Shown piece after piece: positions 39,644 to 49,601 of a DNA stretch of 64,000 nucleotides. The notes beneath the pieces are model-generated. The model searched no databases, was not told where the DNA came from, and saw only the letters and a program-made list of their open reading frames with translations. The DNA is from Agrobacterium rosae (GTDB lineage: Bacteria > Pseudomonadota > Alphaproteobacteria > Rhizobiales > Rhizobiaceae). The DNA lies in contig NZ_NXEJ01000002.1 of assembly GCF_002915175.1 (NCBI RefSeq), positions 216,236-280,235 of the forward strand. The letters are read 5' to 3'. Numbering within the stretch: position 1 is the first letter of the stretch; every line of letters starts with the position of its first letter. The position numbers and the translations under genes are program-made.

Positions 39644-40879
39644 CTACTTCGCCGCCGTCTCCGCTGGTGCTGGCATGCGGTAGTCATCCACACGGCCTAG
39701 TGGGGCGTCGTCCATCAGGCCGCGTTTGGTGAGTTTTTCGCGCGGAGATTCCGTGACGGAGAGTTTGGGGGGCGTTTTGCCTCCCAGCAGGATGTCGCCG
39801 CCATCGAGGTCTGGGTCGGTCAGGCTGATGGGCTGGGTGCGGACTTGCTGGGCGTCGATGCCGAGTGCGGGGAGCGAGGTGAGGGCGGGCAGGTTGCTGC
39901 CGTCGAGTTTCATCAGGTCCGGGCCTGCGCCATCCAGGTGGCGGCGCACGAATTTTTCGACGTAGAATGCGAGTTTCTGCTTGCCGGCCTGCGTCATGCC
40001 GATGCCGTCGGCTTCACGCAGGCGTGCCTGCTGGCCGTTTACATCATAGCCGGTGGTTACGAACTTGCCGGCTTCATCGACGAAACCGTCCCAGACATCG
40101 ACGAATTCGCCGCCAGCCTTTTCGATATGGTTGCGATAGAGGCGGTTGAAGCTAACGAAATCAGCCGTGAGGGATGGGGATTGGAAGGCGGGGAGGCCAA
40201 CCCAGAGAACCGGCACCTGCTGGCGCTTGGCAAGGGCAATCAACGCATCGATGCGCCGCTCATATTCCTTGAGCCAGAGATCGGTGCCGTATTTTTCTTT
40301 CACATCGCCAATCGCCATCTGCTGGCGGTCGTTGGAGCCCATCATGATGACGATGGTGGCCGGGCTGGTTTCTTTGATGAACTGCGGAAGATTGGAAAAC
40401 CAGTCGTAATAATCCGTGCGCACCAGACCGGATGAGCCGTTGGAGCGGACATCGACCGTGATGGCGGGGGAGCTTTCGAAGGTGGAAACCAGCGCTTCAC
40501 CCATGCCGCCCGCTAGAAAATCGCCGATGACAAGAACGCGGCGGGCGTTTTCAAGCTTGGCAACGGGGCCGGGCTTTTCCGTCCGCATCTGTACCACGGA
40601 TGGCGTTTTGCGGGGGGCAGGTGGGCGGGTCACGGCGCGGTTGTCGCGCTGCGGTGGCGGACGTCGCATTCTTTGTTGTTGGCCGCGTTCGGGTTCGTAC
40701 ATGCGGTCATCACGTCTGATCGGGCTGCCAAACATCATTTCGAACAGGGTGCGACGTTCACGCATCTCCTGCGCATGCGAATCTTGAGAAACGACCGGCA
40801 GGCAGATGACCAGCGCAAGAAACACGGCACCGCTGCGCCGTGTTTTGCTCCAGATAGTACTTTTGCGTTGTGTCACCAC
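39644..40879 (-). CDS. DUF459 (SGNH-hydrolase-like) periplasmic protein
   Basis: A 411-residue protein starting at GTG with GGGAGG upstream. It has a signal peptide (GAVFLALVICLPVVSQDSHAQ), an Arg/Pro-rich linker (about 45-100) and the DUF459 domain (110-310). The domain contains VLVIGDFLAGGMGEAL, RSNGSSGLVRTDYYDW, IVIMMGSNDRQQM and DGIGMTQAGKQKL. The block-III Asn (GSND) is present, but the block-I catalytic Ser (GDS) is Phe and the block-V His is replaced by Gly (DGIGMT). It may be catalytically inactive, or the nucleophile lies elsewhere. It is followed on the same strand by a lytic transglycosylase reading in parallel. Confidence 0.82.
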   Translation of the reverse strand: MVTQRKSTIWSKTRRSGAVFLALVICLPVVSQDSHAQEMRERRTLFEMMFGSPIRRDDRMYEPERGQQQRMRRPPPQRDNRAVTRPPAPRKTPSVVQMRTEKPGPVAKLENARRVLVIGDFLAGGMGEALVSTFESSPAITVDVRSNGSSGLVRTDYYDWFSNLPQFIKETSPATIVIMMGSNDRQQMAIGDVKEKYGTDLWLKEYERRIDALIALAKRQQVPVLWVGLPAFQSPSLTADFVSFNRLYRNHIEKAGGEFVDVWDGFVDEAGKFVTTGYDVNGQQARLREADGIGMTQAGKQKLAFYVEKFVRRHLDGAGPDLMKLDGSNLPALTSLPALGIDAQQVRTQPISLTDPDLDGGDILLGGKTPPKLSVTESPREKLTKRGLMDDAPLGRVDDYRMPAPAETAAK

Positions 40880-40942
40880 GGCGTGAACCTCCCGGACGGT
40901 TCTTTATTTTTTTTCTAATACTGGTGCCGTTGGCAAAGTCTG

Positions 40943-42166
40943 TCAATTGCGCAGGGCGCGGAGCAGCATGCGCGATGGTTCGCCATCGTTTTCCATGCCC
41001 ATGCGGCGCTGAATGGCGCTGATCGCAGCCTTGGAGCCGGAGCCGAAATTGCCATCGACCTCGCCGTCATAATAGCCGAGTTCTTTCATGCGCGTCTGCA
41101 ATTCGAACTTTTCTTTTACATCAAGCGTGTTGTCCGGGCGCGGCCAGCGCTGCTGCATACCACCGGTTCCGGCAATTTCATCGGCCAGCAGACCCACGGC
41201 CAGCGCATAGCTGTCGGAGGCGTTGTATTTCTTGATGGTGAAGAAGTTCTTCGTCATCAGGAAGCCGGGGCCGTTGCCGCCGCCTTGCATCTTCAGCATG
41301 GCACGGTCAGCACCGCGCGGAAAACCCTTGCCGTTGGGACGAGCGAAACCGAGCTTCTGCCACTCGGCCATGCTTTTCGTCTGGCCTTCATAGCGCGCGC
41401 CACCGGTTGGTACGGCTGTTTCATAACCCCAGGTGCGGCCCGGCTCCCAGCCGTTTTTGGCCAGAAGATTGGCGGCGGTCGCCAAAGCATCGGGAATGGA
41501 GTGCCAGATGTCGCGCTTGCCGTTGCCATCAGCATCGACAGCGTAAAGCAGGTAGCTGGTGGGAATGAATTGGGTATGACCCATGGCACCTGCCCAGGAG
41601 CCGGTCAACTGCTTTGGCGTCACATCACCATTTTGCAGAATCTTCAGCGCTGCGATCAGCTGCGTGCGCGCAAATTTGCCGCGCTTGGGGTCGGAATAGG
41701 CAAGTGTTGCCAAGGCCTGCGGAATATTGTGCAGGCGTTCCGGCTTTTCCAGAACTGCGCCGTAATTGGACTCCATCGACCAGATGGCGAGGATGATGTG
41801 CTTGTCCACTTTGAAATTGCGCTCGATCCAGTTGAGCGTGGTGGCATGCTTCATCTTCATTTCACGGCCGATGCGGACCGTATAGGGGTTCACGCGGCTA
41901 TCGACGTAATCCCAAATCTTGGTTGTGAATTCTGGCTGGAAGGTCGCCTTGCGCAGGGCATCCGGATCCGGCTCGTCAACGCCTGCAAAAGCCTTCTGAT
42001 AGGTCGATTTGCTGATGCCTTCTTTCGCGGCAGTGGTATAGAACTGGTTGATCCATTGTCTGAAGCCTGCGTCGGCGTTCGCTGTTGCAGGCGCAAGGGC
42101 AATTGCAATGCCCGCAAGTGCCATGCATCCATATTTACGGACGGTGGAAAGGATCAGCTTTTTCAT
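40943..42166 (-). CDS. Lytic murein transglycosylase, MltB family, with peptidoglycan-binding domain
   Basis: A 407-residue exported enzyme. Its signal peptide ends near ATANA-DA. The MltB-type catalytic domain has the catalytic Glu in ILAIWSMESNYGAVL, then GSWAGAMGHTQFIPTSYLLYAVDADGNGKRD. A C-terminal PG_binding_1 domain follows (LQTRMKELGYYDGEVDGNFGSGSKAAISAIQ). It cleaves glycan strands to 1,6-anhydro-MurNAc. The ATG at 42166 directly precedes the signal peptide; two upstream in-frame starts exist but add a non-signal extension. Confidence 0.9.
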   Translation of the reverse strand: MKKLILSTVRKYGCMALAGIAIALAPATANADAGFRQWINQFYTTAAKEGISKSTYQKAFAGVDEPDPDALRKATFQPEFTTKIWDYVDSRVNPYTVRIGREMKMKHATTLNWIERNFKVDKHIILAIWSMESNYGAVLEKPERLHNIPQALATLAYSDPKRGKFARTQLIAALKILQNGDVTPKQLTGSWAGAMGHTQFIPTSYLLYAVDADGNGKRDIWHSIPDALATAANLLAKNGWEPGRTWGYETAVPTGGARYEGQTKSMAEWQKLGFARPNGKGFPRGADRAMLKMQGGGNGPGFLMTKNFFTIKKYNASDSYALAVGLLADEIAGTGGMQQRWPRPDNTLDVKEKFELQTRMKELGYYDGEVDGNFGSGSKAAISAIQRRMGMENDGEPSRMLLRALRN

Positions 42167-42363
42167 CGGCAGTCTTTCGTTTCTCTCGAATGTCATTTCG
42201 ATAGCGAGATACGCATCGGGCTCATCGATGTAATACCAACTCAAAGTCAACAAATTCTTTACCATTAACCAAAGGTATCGTCACCCTTTACAAAAGTTTG
42301 CCACTTTTTAAATAACAAAGTCGTGTGCGATTAATGCTCCAGTGAATCTCTGAGGAGGGATGT

Positions 42364-43251
42364 GTGGTAGAACAGAAAAAAATTCGGAAAGCGGTTTTCC
42401 CAGTCGCGGGTCTTGGAACGCGTTTCCTGCCTGCAACCAAAGCGGTTCCGAAGGAAATGCTGACCGTTGTCGACAAGCCTGTCATCCAATATGTGGTGGA
42501 TGAGGCCGCGGAAGCCGGTATCGAGCATTTCGTGTTCGTTACGGGCCGTGGAAAAGGCGTTATCGAAGACTATTTCGATATCCAGTTCGAACTCGAGCAG
42601 ATGCTGCGCGAGCGCAACAAGAATGCCGAATTGACGCTTCTGTCGAACATTTTGCCAAAAGCAGGTACGGCAAGCTTCACGCGCCAGCAGGTTCCGCTTG
42701 GTCTCGGCCACGCGGTATGGTGCGCACGCGATATCGTCGGTGACGAGCCTTTCGCCGTGCTGTTGCCTGATATGATCATGCACTCCCAGAAAAGCTGCCT
42801 CAAGGGCATGGTCGATCTCTATGACCAGACCGGCGGCAACGTCATCGCCGTTCAGGAATGCGAGCCGGACCAGGCGCATAAATACGGCATCGTCGGCGTT
42901 GGCGAAACCGTGGGCGAAGGCTTCAAGATCACTGAAATGGTGGAAAAGCCCGCCAAGGGAACCGCGCCGTCGAACTACTATATCAACGGTCGCTACATCC
43001 TTCAGCCTGAGATTTTCAACATTCTTGAAAATCAGGAACGTGGTGCCGGCAACGAAATTCAGCTGACCGATGGCATGCTGTCGCTTGCCAAGAGCCAGGA
43101 ATTCGCTGGTTATCGCTTCGATGGCGAAACCTTCGACTGCGGTGCCAAGGATGGCTTCATCCTCGCCAACCTGGCTTTCGCTCTGGAACGTGCGGACATC
43201 CGCCCATCCATCGAAGAGCCGTTGAAGAAGCTGGTCAGCAGACTGAAGTAA
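42364..43251 (+). CDS. galU: UTP-glucose-1-phosphate uridylyltransferase
   Basis: A 295-residue enzyme that makes UDP-glucose for exopolysaccharide, cyclic glucan and LPS. It starts at GTG with GAGGAGGG upstream. The nucleotide-binding start [24 protein letters not shown] is present, as are [43 protein letters not shown] and the sugar-phosphate region [12 protein letters not shown]. It is a single gene with its own terminator. Confidence 0.97.
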   Translation: MVEQKKIRKAVFPVAGLGTRFLPATKAVPKEMLTVVDKPVIQYVVDEAAEAGIEHFVFVTGRGKGVIEDYFDIQFELEQMLRERNKNAELTLLSNILPKAGTASFTRQQVPLGLGHAVWCARDIVGDEPFAVLLPDMIMHSQKSCLKGMVDLYDQTGGNVIAVQECEPDQAHKYGIVGVGETVGEGFKITEMVEKPAKGTAPSNYYINGRYILQPEIFNILENQERGAGNEIQLTDGMLSLAKSQEFAGYRFDGETFDCGAKDGFILANLAFALERADIRPSIEEPLKKLVSRLK

Positions 43252-43286
43252 GGCTGTGTGCTTGCTGCAAGCCATCAAGTGACAAG

Positions 43287-43313
43287 AAACCCGGCCGTCG
43301 CGCCGGGTTTTTT
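43287..43313 (+). terminator. Intrinsic terminator of galU
   Basis: AAACCCGGC and GCCGGGTTT pair around CGTCGC, followed by TTTTTT. Confidence 0.9.
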
Positions 43314-43344
43314 CGTTTCAGCGCCACTCTCTATTGATCCGCAG

Positions 43345-43470
43345 CGATCGCGTCCTCACCCTGAGGTACTCCGGAGCAGCCTCGAAGGGCGAGGATGCAG
43401 GCCGGGAATGAGGATTAAAATGATGCTGCGAGGCTTTGTCTTGGGACAAATCGCCTCAGCATGAGGGAGA
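43345..43470. repeat. Intergenic repeat, family C, copy at 43.4 kb
   Basis: It contains CGTCCTCACCCTGAGGTACTC, CCTCGAAGGGCGAGG and GCCTCAGCATGAGGG, the same modules as the tandem array at 56261-56698 and the copies at 61829-62125. It fills the galU/beta-barrel gap. Confidence 0.75.
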
Positions 43471-43485
43471 ACATGCCGATCACCG

Positions 43486-44991
43486 TTACCGTTTCAGAAT
43501 CAGCCCGGCACCGATCCGCCATGTGCGATTGTCGGTAACCGGCGTTACCTCGTAAGCGATGTCGGTGGTCAGATCGAGATAGCGGTTGATGCTCCAGGTC
43601 AGCCCGGCACCGGCGACATATTCCGTTTCGTCGTTAAGGCTGGAGGTGAGGTAAGAGCGGCGCTCTATGCCCGCCGTCAGGCGTGCGACAAGATCGCTAC
43701 GCAATTGCTGTGTCAGGCCCGTGGTGAACTGTCGGGAAATCCAGCCGCCGCGGGATCCGCCAGCGAAATCCTCGATCGTGGTGCGAAGCCCGAAGCTGAC
43801 ATCCGTGCCACGCTGCGGCGACCAGACGATGTTGCCATCAGTTGTCAAAGCATCGATAGCAGACAGCCTGCTGTCGTCATAGCCCTTGCGCAGATAACCG
43901 ACTGCTGCTTCACCCTTCAGCTTTTCACCCAGATCGATCTGCGCACCGACCTTTGCACCGTAGGATTGGGACGAGCGTTCATAGCCCGTGTTGTCGCGGC
44001 TCTGGTCATAATTGGTCAGGCCCGCCGTGACTTCCAGGAATGGAATGAGGGCAGGGGAAAGCTCGTATCCCAGACGGCCTCTGATATCCGCGCCGTAACG
44101 GTCACGGTCAGCGAGGCTGATGGCCTGGCCGTTGACGCCCTTTGCATCGGTATAAACGGTGCGCGAGAGGTCGAGTGCGGCGAGGGCCTTCAATATCCCG
44201 ACATTGCGCTCAACCGATGCACCGGCGGTGAATATATGTTCGCCACCCTGGACGGATGCACCTGATACGGCGTTGGGATCGTTGGTGTCTTCACGGCTGA
44301 AAGCGTATCCGGCAGTCAGGTTTGCCTGCGTTCCATCACCCAGATCGAGGCGAAGGTCTGCGGCGATATTGGCGCTCGGCTCTTCGCCTGCGCTGCTGCC
44401 ACCGAGATTGCGCTGGTAGGCACCATCGCCGGTTACCGTCAGTGCGTGTCGGGACCAATCACTGGTCAGGGTGCCACGAATGCCCGTCGTCAGATAATTT
44501 CGGCTGGTCGAACCACCGGGAAAAGTCTTGCTTTCGTGGTTCAACGTCTGGCTGATCGATGGGCGCAGGGTGAGTGTGCCGATGCGGATGCCGGGCGGCG
44601 TGCCATCGTCTATCGTTGCATTCTCGCCGCCATCGACGGTCGTCTCGAAGGTGTTTTCGCGCGTATCGACCGGCTCGATCGCCTGATCGCCATCTTCAGG
44701 AATTGCTTCGCCCGGATTGGACTGCGGCCGCGTGCTGCCGGTGGTAACCGTGTCGGTCGCAACGGGCGCTTTCAGTTGCCGGCTGGCACTATCCGGATCG
44801 ATAACGGAAAGGTCGTTCTGGCCGAGGAAGGGGTCAGCGCTGGTCAGGGGCCTGGCGGTCGGGGTTGCCTGCGTTTGGGTTGTCGACTGGGCGAAACCAA
44901 GCGTGGCCGGGCACAGCACGGTACAAGCCAGCAGCACCAGGGCTGCTTTCCGCCACGTCGGCAGACGTCTTGCGGTGCTGTGAAAAACCAT
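43486..44991 (-). CDS. Outer-membrane beta-barrel protein
   Basis: A 501-residue exported protein. A signal peptide (AALVLLACTVLCPATLGFAQ) is followed by a disordered Thr/Asp/Pro-rich region (35-130). From IRIGTLTLRPSISQTLNHES onward, about 360 residues alternate hydrophobic and polar positions with aromatic girdle residues, as in membrane beta strands, ending NRTWRIGAGLILKR. It resembles the BBP2-type barrel family found near rhizobial polysaccharide genes. A role in glycan export or envelope structure is inference from the neighbouring galU and kdsD. Confidence 0.8.
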   Translation of the reverse strand: MVFHSTARRLPTWRKAALVLLACTVLCPATLGFAQSTTQTQATPTARPLTSADPFLGQNDLSVIDPDSASRQLKAPVATDTVTTGSTRPQSNPGEAIPEDGDQAIEPVDTRENTFETTVDGGENATIDDGTPPGIRIGTLTLRPSISQTLNHESKTFPGGSTSRNYLTTGIRGTLTSDWSRHALTVTGDGAYQRNLGGSSAGEEPSANIAADLRLDLGDGTQANLTAGYAFSREDTNDPNAVSGASVQGGEHIFTAGASVERNVGILKALAALDLSRTVYTDAKGVNGQAISLADRDRYGADIRGRLGYELSPALIPFLEVTAGLTNYDQSRDNTGYERSSQSYGAKVGAQIDLGEKLKGEAAVGYLRKGYDDSRLSAIDALTTDGNIVWSPQRGTDVSFGLRTTIEDFAGGSRGGWISRQFTTGLTQQLRSDLVARLTAGIERRSYLTSSLNDETEYVAGAGLTWSINRYLDLTTDIAYEVTPVTDNRTWRIGAGLILKR

Positions 44992-45256
44992 GCTTGTTTC
45001 TATCCGTTTCTGACCAAATGACTGCCGAGAGTAAGTCTGCCATTGTCCGCATGTGCCAGCTTTTACAAGCCATAAGCATATGTTTTTCTTTGCAGATTTT
45101 GACTATCGACAGTGCCGTAATGAAAAGGCAGTTTGCCCGCGCCGGGTTATTTTATGGTTAACGTTCTGTAAAAAGGCGTCGGAGACGTCCGTGCTCTTCA
45201 ATGGATACGCTGCCTCGTCTATAGGAGCGCTGGACGAGTTTACGACAACCAAGGAA

Positions 45257-45724
45257 ATGAAATTGAACAGGCTTTTGCGACGTGCGGCCCATCTCTTGAT
45301 TTTAATGCTGCTGCCCTGCGGCATGGCCGTAGCTTCTGATCTGCCGTCCCGCAAGGCAGGACTATGGATTATAACATCGAAGGACAATCCATTCGCGAAC
45401 TGGTCTGCCTGTATTGATGACAGGTTAGATAACTTCATAAATAGCGATGTCTGGAGTGATTTCGAGCAAGAGTGCGAAGGCGTGTCCATAAATAAAACTA
45501 TGAAAGGCCAAAAATTGACTGCGATGTGTAAACACGGTTCTCCCAACGAAGTGGCACTCATCGTGGAGTTTTCGGGTGATTTTCAAAGTCGCTACCAATT
45601 TCGATCCACGACCAAAAATGCAGAGAGAATGGATGAAGAAGGGCAGACTTTCACGGTTGATGGCAATTATGCAGGCGAATGCCCCGCAGATTTACCGCCG
45701 GGCAAAAAAACGATGACGCGCTAA
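45257..45724 (+). CDS. DUF3617-like secreted protein
   Basis: A 155-residue protein with a signal peptide (RRAAHLLILMLLPCGMAVAS) and a mature part starting LPSRKAGLWIITSKDNPF. Both the start and the later CIDDRLDNF, EGVSINKTMKGQKLTAMCKH and GDFQSRYQFRST segments follow the DUF3617 pattern of small periplasmic proteins with paired Cys. The function is unknown. The ATG at 45257 lies too close to AAGGA; a TTG two codons on (45263) has better spacing. The base composition is lower in GC than its neighbours, possibly indicating transfer. Confidence 0.65.
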   Translation: MKLNRLLRRAAHLLILMLLPCGMAVASDLPSRKAGLWIITSKDNPFANWSACIDDRLDNFINSDVWSDFEQECEGVSINKTMKGQKLTAMCKHGSPNEVALIVEFSGDFQSRYQFRSTTKNAERMDEEGQTFTVDGNYAGECPADLPPGKKTMTR

Positions 45725-45788
45725 AACAGGCGTCGTCATTGCACTTGGCCAATGGACACGATTTGCTGAAAAGAGTATCAGTCCGAGC

Positions 45789-46784
45789 ATGATTACGAGA
45801 GCTGTCACATTGGTTGAAAACCACGCCGTTGAGTCCGCGTTGCGGACCGTTTCAATTGAGAAAAACGGCCTGGCCACTTTGGAACAAGCGCTTCTGGGCG
45901 ACCTTGGCGATGGTTTCTGCAAGGCCATCGATGCCATCGGCAACTCCGATGGGCGTCTCATCATCACCGGTGTTGGCAAAAGCGGTCATATCGGCTCCAA
46001 GCTCGCCGCCACCTTCGCATCAACGGGAACACCTGCCTTCTTCGTGCATGCGGCGGAAGCCAATCACGGCGACCTTGGCATGATCGGTGGCAATGATGTG
46101 GTGCTGGCCATTTCCAAAGGTGGCGAGAGTGTCGAGCTGCGCAGCATCATCAATTACACCAGACGCTTTTCCATTCCACTGATCGCGATGACCTGCACGC
46201 AGCACGGCTCGCTGGCGAAATCGTCCGATATCGTGCTGCTCATTCCCGATGAGCAGGAAGCCTGCCCGCATGGCTTGGCACCGACGACATCGACCATGAT
46301 GCAACTGGCGCTGGGTGACGCGCTGGCGGTTGCTCTTCTGGAAGCGCGCAGTTTCACGGCGGGTGATTTCCGTGTGTTTCATCCCGGAGGAAAACTCGGT
46401 GCCAGCCTGGCGCTGGTCGGCGATATCATGCATACGGGCGAGCGCTTGCCGCTGGTTTCCAAGGGTACGCCAATGCCGGAAGCCGTTGGCGTTCTGGCGC
46501 GCAAGCATTTCGGCTGTGTGGCGGTTCTGGATGATGATGGCCGCCTCTGCGGCATCGTCACCGAGGGTGATATGGCGCGTAATCTGACGCGCAATCTCTC
46601 GGAACTCTCTGTCGATGAGATCATGACGGTAAAGCCGAAAACCGTGACCAAGAGTGTGCTGGCGACGGCTGCACTGGCGACGCTGGAAAAGCATCACATC
46701 GGCGCGCTGATCGTGGTGGATGAGGACAATCGCCCCATCGGCCTCGTGCACTTCCATGATCTGCTGCGCATCGGCGTGGCGTAA
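45789..46784 (+). CDS. kdsD: D-arabinose-5-phosphate isomerase, KpsF/GutQ family
   Basis: A 331-residue protein. The SIS sugar-isomerase domain (about 40-190) has LIITGVGKSGHIGSKLAATFASTG, the metal/substrate His in HAAEANHGDLGM, SKGGESVEL and PHGLAPTTSTMM. Two CBS domains follow (about 215-325: GDIMHTGERLPLV, GIVTEGDMARN, SVDEIMTVKPKTV, VVDEDNRPIGLVHFHDLLR). It converts ribulose-5-P to arabinose-5-P, the first step to KDO for LPS. GutQ-type substrate use cannot be excluded. It is convergent with the TPR gene. Confidence 0.93.
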   Translation: MITRAVTLVENHAVESALRTVSIEKNGLATLEQALLGDLGDGFCKAIDAIGNSDGRLIITGVGKSGHIGSKLAATFASTGTPAFFVHAAEANHGDLGMIGGNDVVLAISKGGESVELRSIINYTRRFSIPLIAMTCTQHGSLAKSSDIVLLIPDEQEACPHGLAPTTSTMMQLALGDALAVALLEARSFTAGDFRVFHPGGKLGASLALVGDIMHTGERLPLVSKGTPMPEAVGVLARKHFGCVAVLDDDGRLCGIVTEGDMARNLTRNLSELSVDEIMTVKPKTVTKSVLATAALATLEKHHIGALIVVDEDNRPIGLVHFHDLLRIGVA

Positions 46785-46796
46785 GTCGAAACTGGT

Positions 46797-47423
46797 TTAG
46801 CTGCGCGTGCCCGCAAGCTTCTCCGCAAGGTCGCCAGCCTCTTTTTGGGCGTCCTTGTCGGCGGGGTAGACCGCCAGATAGCGTTCCCACACTTTCAGTG
46901 CCAGTTCGTTGCGCTCCGTACTTTCGAGAATATTGGCGAGGCTGGCGAGTGCCGGGAAATAGCGCGGCTCTTTTTCCAGCGTCTGGTTCAGGTCCGACAT
47001 CGCCTTGCGGGTGTCGCCATCGGCAAAATGCACCAGAGCGCGGCGGTACCACGCTTCCGCATAGTCAGGCTCCAGCAGAATGGCCTGGTCGAGAAAGTCG
47101 TAGGCTGCGGCCTTGCGCTTCTCGTCAGCTGCTTCTTCCGCCCATTTCATCAAAAGATTGATGGTCGCGCTGCCGGAATCTGTCCACGCGCCGACAATCT
47201 CGTTGGCGATGACGCGGGCCTTTTGGGCGTCACGTTCTTTTTTCAGGCTGGAAAACAGGTTGCCGACGGAATCGCTTTGCGGATTGTCAGGCGGTGTCGC
47301 TGCTTGCGCCGGCTTTGCCGAATCGGCTGCATGGGCAGCGGAAACGTAAAGGGAGGGAAGGGCGCTGAGGGCAGCGGTTCCGAGGCAGGCAATGAGAAAC
47401 GTATGAAAACAAAATTGGCGCAT
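46797..47423 (-). CDS. Exported tetratricopeptide-repeat protein
   Basis: A 208-residue protein. A signal peptide (FLIACLGTAALSALPSLYVSAAHA) precedes an Ala/Pro-rich spacer. About three TPR units follow: AAAYDFLDQAILLEPDYAEAWYRRALVHFADGD, KAMSDLNQTLEKEPRYFPALASLANI and LALKVWERYLAVYP. It is a periplasmic scaffold with unknown partners. The ATG at 47423 is preferred to a TTG at 47450 because it begins the signal peptide, although neither has a good ribosome-binding site. Confidence 0.82.
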   Translation of the reverse strand: MRQFCFHTFLIACLGTAALSALPSLYVSAAHAADSAKPAQAATPPDNPQSDSVGNLFSSLKKERDAQKARVIANEIVGAWTDSGSATINLLMKWAEEAADEKRKAAAYDFLDQAILLEPDYAEAWYRRALVHFADGDTRKAMSDLNQTLEKEPRYFPALASLANILESTERNELALKVWERYLAVYPADKDAQKEAGDLAEKLAGTRS

Positions 47424-47524
47424 ACGAATACGATAATCCGCCTGCGCCAATTATGAAATCAAATTCTGTAGTCTATCAACAATGTGATCCGCCTCGACCG
47501 GGCGGACACGCATGCAACCGGTAA

Positions 47525-47650
47525 TCAGCCCTGACGAGCTTTGAAACGCGGGTTCATCTTGTTGATGATGTAGACGCGGCCCTTGCGGCGAACCAGACGG
47601 TTATCGCGGTGACGGGCCTTAAGCGCTTTGAGCGAGTTCTTGATCTTCAT
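47525..47650 (-). CDS. rpmJ: Ribosomal protein bL36
   Basis: A 41-codon gene: [17 protein letters not shown], then [19 protein letters not shown] and KARQG. This is the zinc-free (C-minus) form of L36: the CxxC...C..H ligands of the classical form are replaced. It is very basic and part of the 50S subunit near the 23S rRNA 3' domain. The start ATG at 47650 is preceded by CCAGAAAA on the minus strand. It lies between purK and the TPR gene. Confidence 0.95.
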   Translation of the reverse strand: MKIKNSLKALKARHRDNRLVRRKGRVYIINKMNPRFKARQG

Positions 47651-47705
47651 TTTTCTGGTCCGCAGTTTGGCGTGACGCTTCTTGGCACGCATATATAAAC
47701 AATCA

Positions 47706-47733
47706 AAAACGCGCTACGAGGGCGCGCTTTTTT
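47706..47733. terminator. Weak hairpin between purK and rpmJ
   Basis: CGCGC at 47711-47715 pairs with GCGCG at 47723-47727, flanked by A5 and T6 tracts. It could terminate purK on the minus strand or serve as a bidirectional terminator, but the stem is only five pairs. Confidence 0.5.
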
Positions 47734-47777
47734 CGGTTGGCAGGCAAATACCTTGTCAGTCCCAGCCTGTCAACACG

Positions 47778-48887
47778 CTAAGCCATATTTTGCCGGGAAA
47801 GACTTGGTTTTCCGGGGTTCATCAGCTCCGTGACATGGCCCATCTTGCGGCCCGCACGCGCTTCCGTCTTGCCGTAGAGATGCACGAGGCAGTCTTTTTT
47901 CGCCAGCCATTGCGGCACGGCGTTGATGTCGTCACCAATCAGATTGGTCATCACGCAGTCGGAATGACGCTGTGTGGAGCCGGGGGCGAGCCCCGCTACT
48001 GCGCGAATATGCTGCTCGAACTGCGAGACGACGCAAGCGGCTTCCGTCCAGTGGCCGGTGTTGTGCACGCGCGGTGCCATTTCATTGGCCACCAGCGATC
48101 CATCCGGCAGCACGAAGAACTCGATGCCGACCACACCAATATAATCGAGTGCGGCCAGCAGCTTTTCGGCTGATTGCATGGCCACGGTTGTCGCGGCCTC
48201 GGAAAGCTGCGACGGAACCGTCGATGTGTGGAGAATGCCGCTCAGGTGCACGTTCTCTGCCGGGTCGTAGCAGGTGACGGTGCCGTCCTGAAAGCGTGCG
48301 GCGATGATCGAGACTTCACGCTCGAACGGCACGAAGCTTTCCAGGATGAGCGCCACGCCACCCAGCGCGTCGAAGGCACCAGCCAGGTCTTCGCCACCCT
48401 TGAACACGCGCTGGCCTTTGCCGTCATAGCCCATGCGGCGGGTCTTCAGCACGCCCTTACCTCCGAAATCGGAAAGGGCTGCCTCAAGGCTCGCCTGGTC
48501 ATCGACCTGCCGGAAATCGGCGGTGGGTATGCCGCAATCATTGAGGAAGCGTTTTTCCGTCAACCGGTCCTGCGAGGCGCTGAGCGCCTTCGCCGGTGGA
48601 TAGACGGGTACGGAAGCCGCCAGCGTCTGCGCGGCAACCACCGGAACGTTTTCGAATTCGTAGGTCACGACATCACAGACATTGGCCAGTTCAGCCAGTG
48701 CTTTCTCGTCATCGTATGCGGCGACGATCTGGCGGTTGCAGACCTGCGCTGCCGGACAGTCGGCCTGCGGTTCCAACACAATGGTGCGGAAGTTGAGGCG
48801 CGCTGCGGCCATCGCCAGCATACGGGCAAGCTGGCCACCACCGATAATGCCGATGGTTCCGGATTTTCCGGTCACTGCCAAGGTCAT
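47778..48887 (-). CDS. purK: N5-carboxyaminoimidazole ribonucleotide synthetase
   Basis: A 369-residue ATP-grasp enzyme. It has the N-terminal [29 protein letters not shown], the ATP-grasp core ([33 protein letters not shown]) and the catalytic segment [19 protein letters not shown] ([18 protein letters not shown]). It uses ATP and bicarbonate to carboxylate AIR, giving N5-CAIR for purine synthesis. Its ATG overlaps the purE stop by four bases. Confidence 0.97.
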   Translation of the reverse strand: MTLAVTGKSGTIGIIGGGQLARMLAMAAARLNFRTIVLEPQADCPAAQVCNRQIVAAYDDEKALAELANVCDVVTYEFENVPVVAAQTLAASVPVYPPAKALSASQDRLTEKRFLNDCGIPTADFRQVDDQASLEAALSDFGGKGVLKTRRMGYDGKGQRVFKGGEDLAGAFDALGGVALILESFVPFEREVSIIAARFQDGTVTCYDPAENVHLSGILHTSTVPSQLSEAATTVAMQSAEKLLAALDYIGVVGIEFFVLPDGSLVANEMAPRVHNTGHWTEAACVVSQFEQHIRAVAGLAPGSTQRHSDCVMTNLIGDDINAVPQWLAKKDCLVHLYGKTEARAGRKMGHVTELMNPGKPSLSRQNMA

Positions 48888-49384
48888 TGCGGGGTGTCCA
48901 TGGGATATTCCGCAATCGCCGCCGTCTGGCGGGCGCGGTATTCATCGAGACGGTCGGCGAGATCTTCGTCGGAAAGCGCCAGAACGGCAGCGGCCAGAAG
49001 GGCTGCGTTGATGGCGCCGGCGCGGCCGATGGCCAGCGTGCCGACGGGAATGCCTGCGGGCATCTGCACGATGGAATAGAGACTATCCTGACCCGACATC
49101 GTCTTCGACTGCACGGGAACGCCAAATACCGGAAGCGGTGTCAGCGCAGCCGTCATGCCCGGCAGATGCGCCGCGCCACCGGCACCGGCGATAATGACCT
49201 TGAAGCCTTCGTCACGCGCGCCGCTGGCGAAACTGAACATACGTTCCGGTGTGCGGTGGGCGGAAATGATGCGTGCTTCATATTCCACATCCAGCGCATC
49301 CAGCGTGTCGGCTGCGTTTTTCATGGTTTCCCAGTCGGACTGGCTTCCCATGATGATGGCGACGGGCGGTGTCTCTGTGCTCAA
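48884..49384 (-). CDS. purE: N5-CAIR mutase
   Basis: A 166-residue enzyme that moves the carboxyl group of N5-CAIR to give CAIR. Motifs are [33 protein letters not shown] (the catalytic His), [13 protein letters not shown] and [25 protein letters not shown] start at 49384 is preferred because GGAGA is six bases upstream; another in-frame TTG at 49403-49405 lacks one. A four-base overlap with purK shows the classic purEK operon; a DUF465 gene precedes it. Confidence 0.95.
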   Translation of the reverse strand: MSTETPPVAIIMGSQSDWETMKNAADTLDALDVEYEARIISAHRTPERMFSFASGARDEGFKVIIAGAGGAAHLPGMTAALTPLPVFGVPVQSKTMSGQDSLYSIVQMPAGIPVGTLAIGRAGAINAALLAAAVLALSDEDLADRLDEYRARQTAAIAEYPMDTPQ

Positions 49385-49397
49385 CGGTCTCTCCGTA

Positions 49398-49601
49398 TCA
49401 GGCAATGATATCAGGAATAATCTGGTCTTCGATCTGGGTCATCTTGTCCTTGATGACCAGCTTTTTCTTCTTCATTCGCTGAATGCGCAATGCTTCGCAA
49501 TTGGTCTGGATCATCGCATTGATCGCGACATCGTAGTCTTCATGCTCTTGCCGCAGCCTTGCAAGTGCAAGCCTGACATCAGCGTGGTCCTGATCGGGCA
49601 T
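49398..49601 (-). CDS. DUF465 (YdcH-like) small protein
   Basis: A 67-residue coiled-coil protein: [20 protein letters not shown], an Asn-Cys hinge, then [21 protein letters not shown]. The family pattern is a helical hairpin whose second helix carries the K-K-x-L-x-I-K-D signature. The ATG at 49601 has GGGGAT upstream; the open frame extends to 49745 without a start signal. It ends 13 bases before purE and is probably its first operon gene. A second, divergent DUF465 gene starts at 49836. Confidence 0.82.
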   Translation of the reverse strand: MPDQDHADVRLALARLRQEHEDYDVAINAMIQTNCEALRIQRMKKKKLVIKDKMTQIEDQIIPDIIA

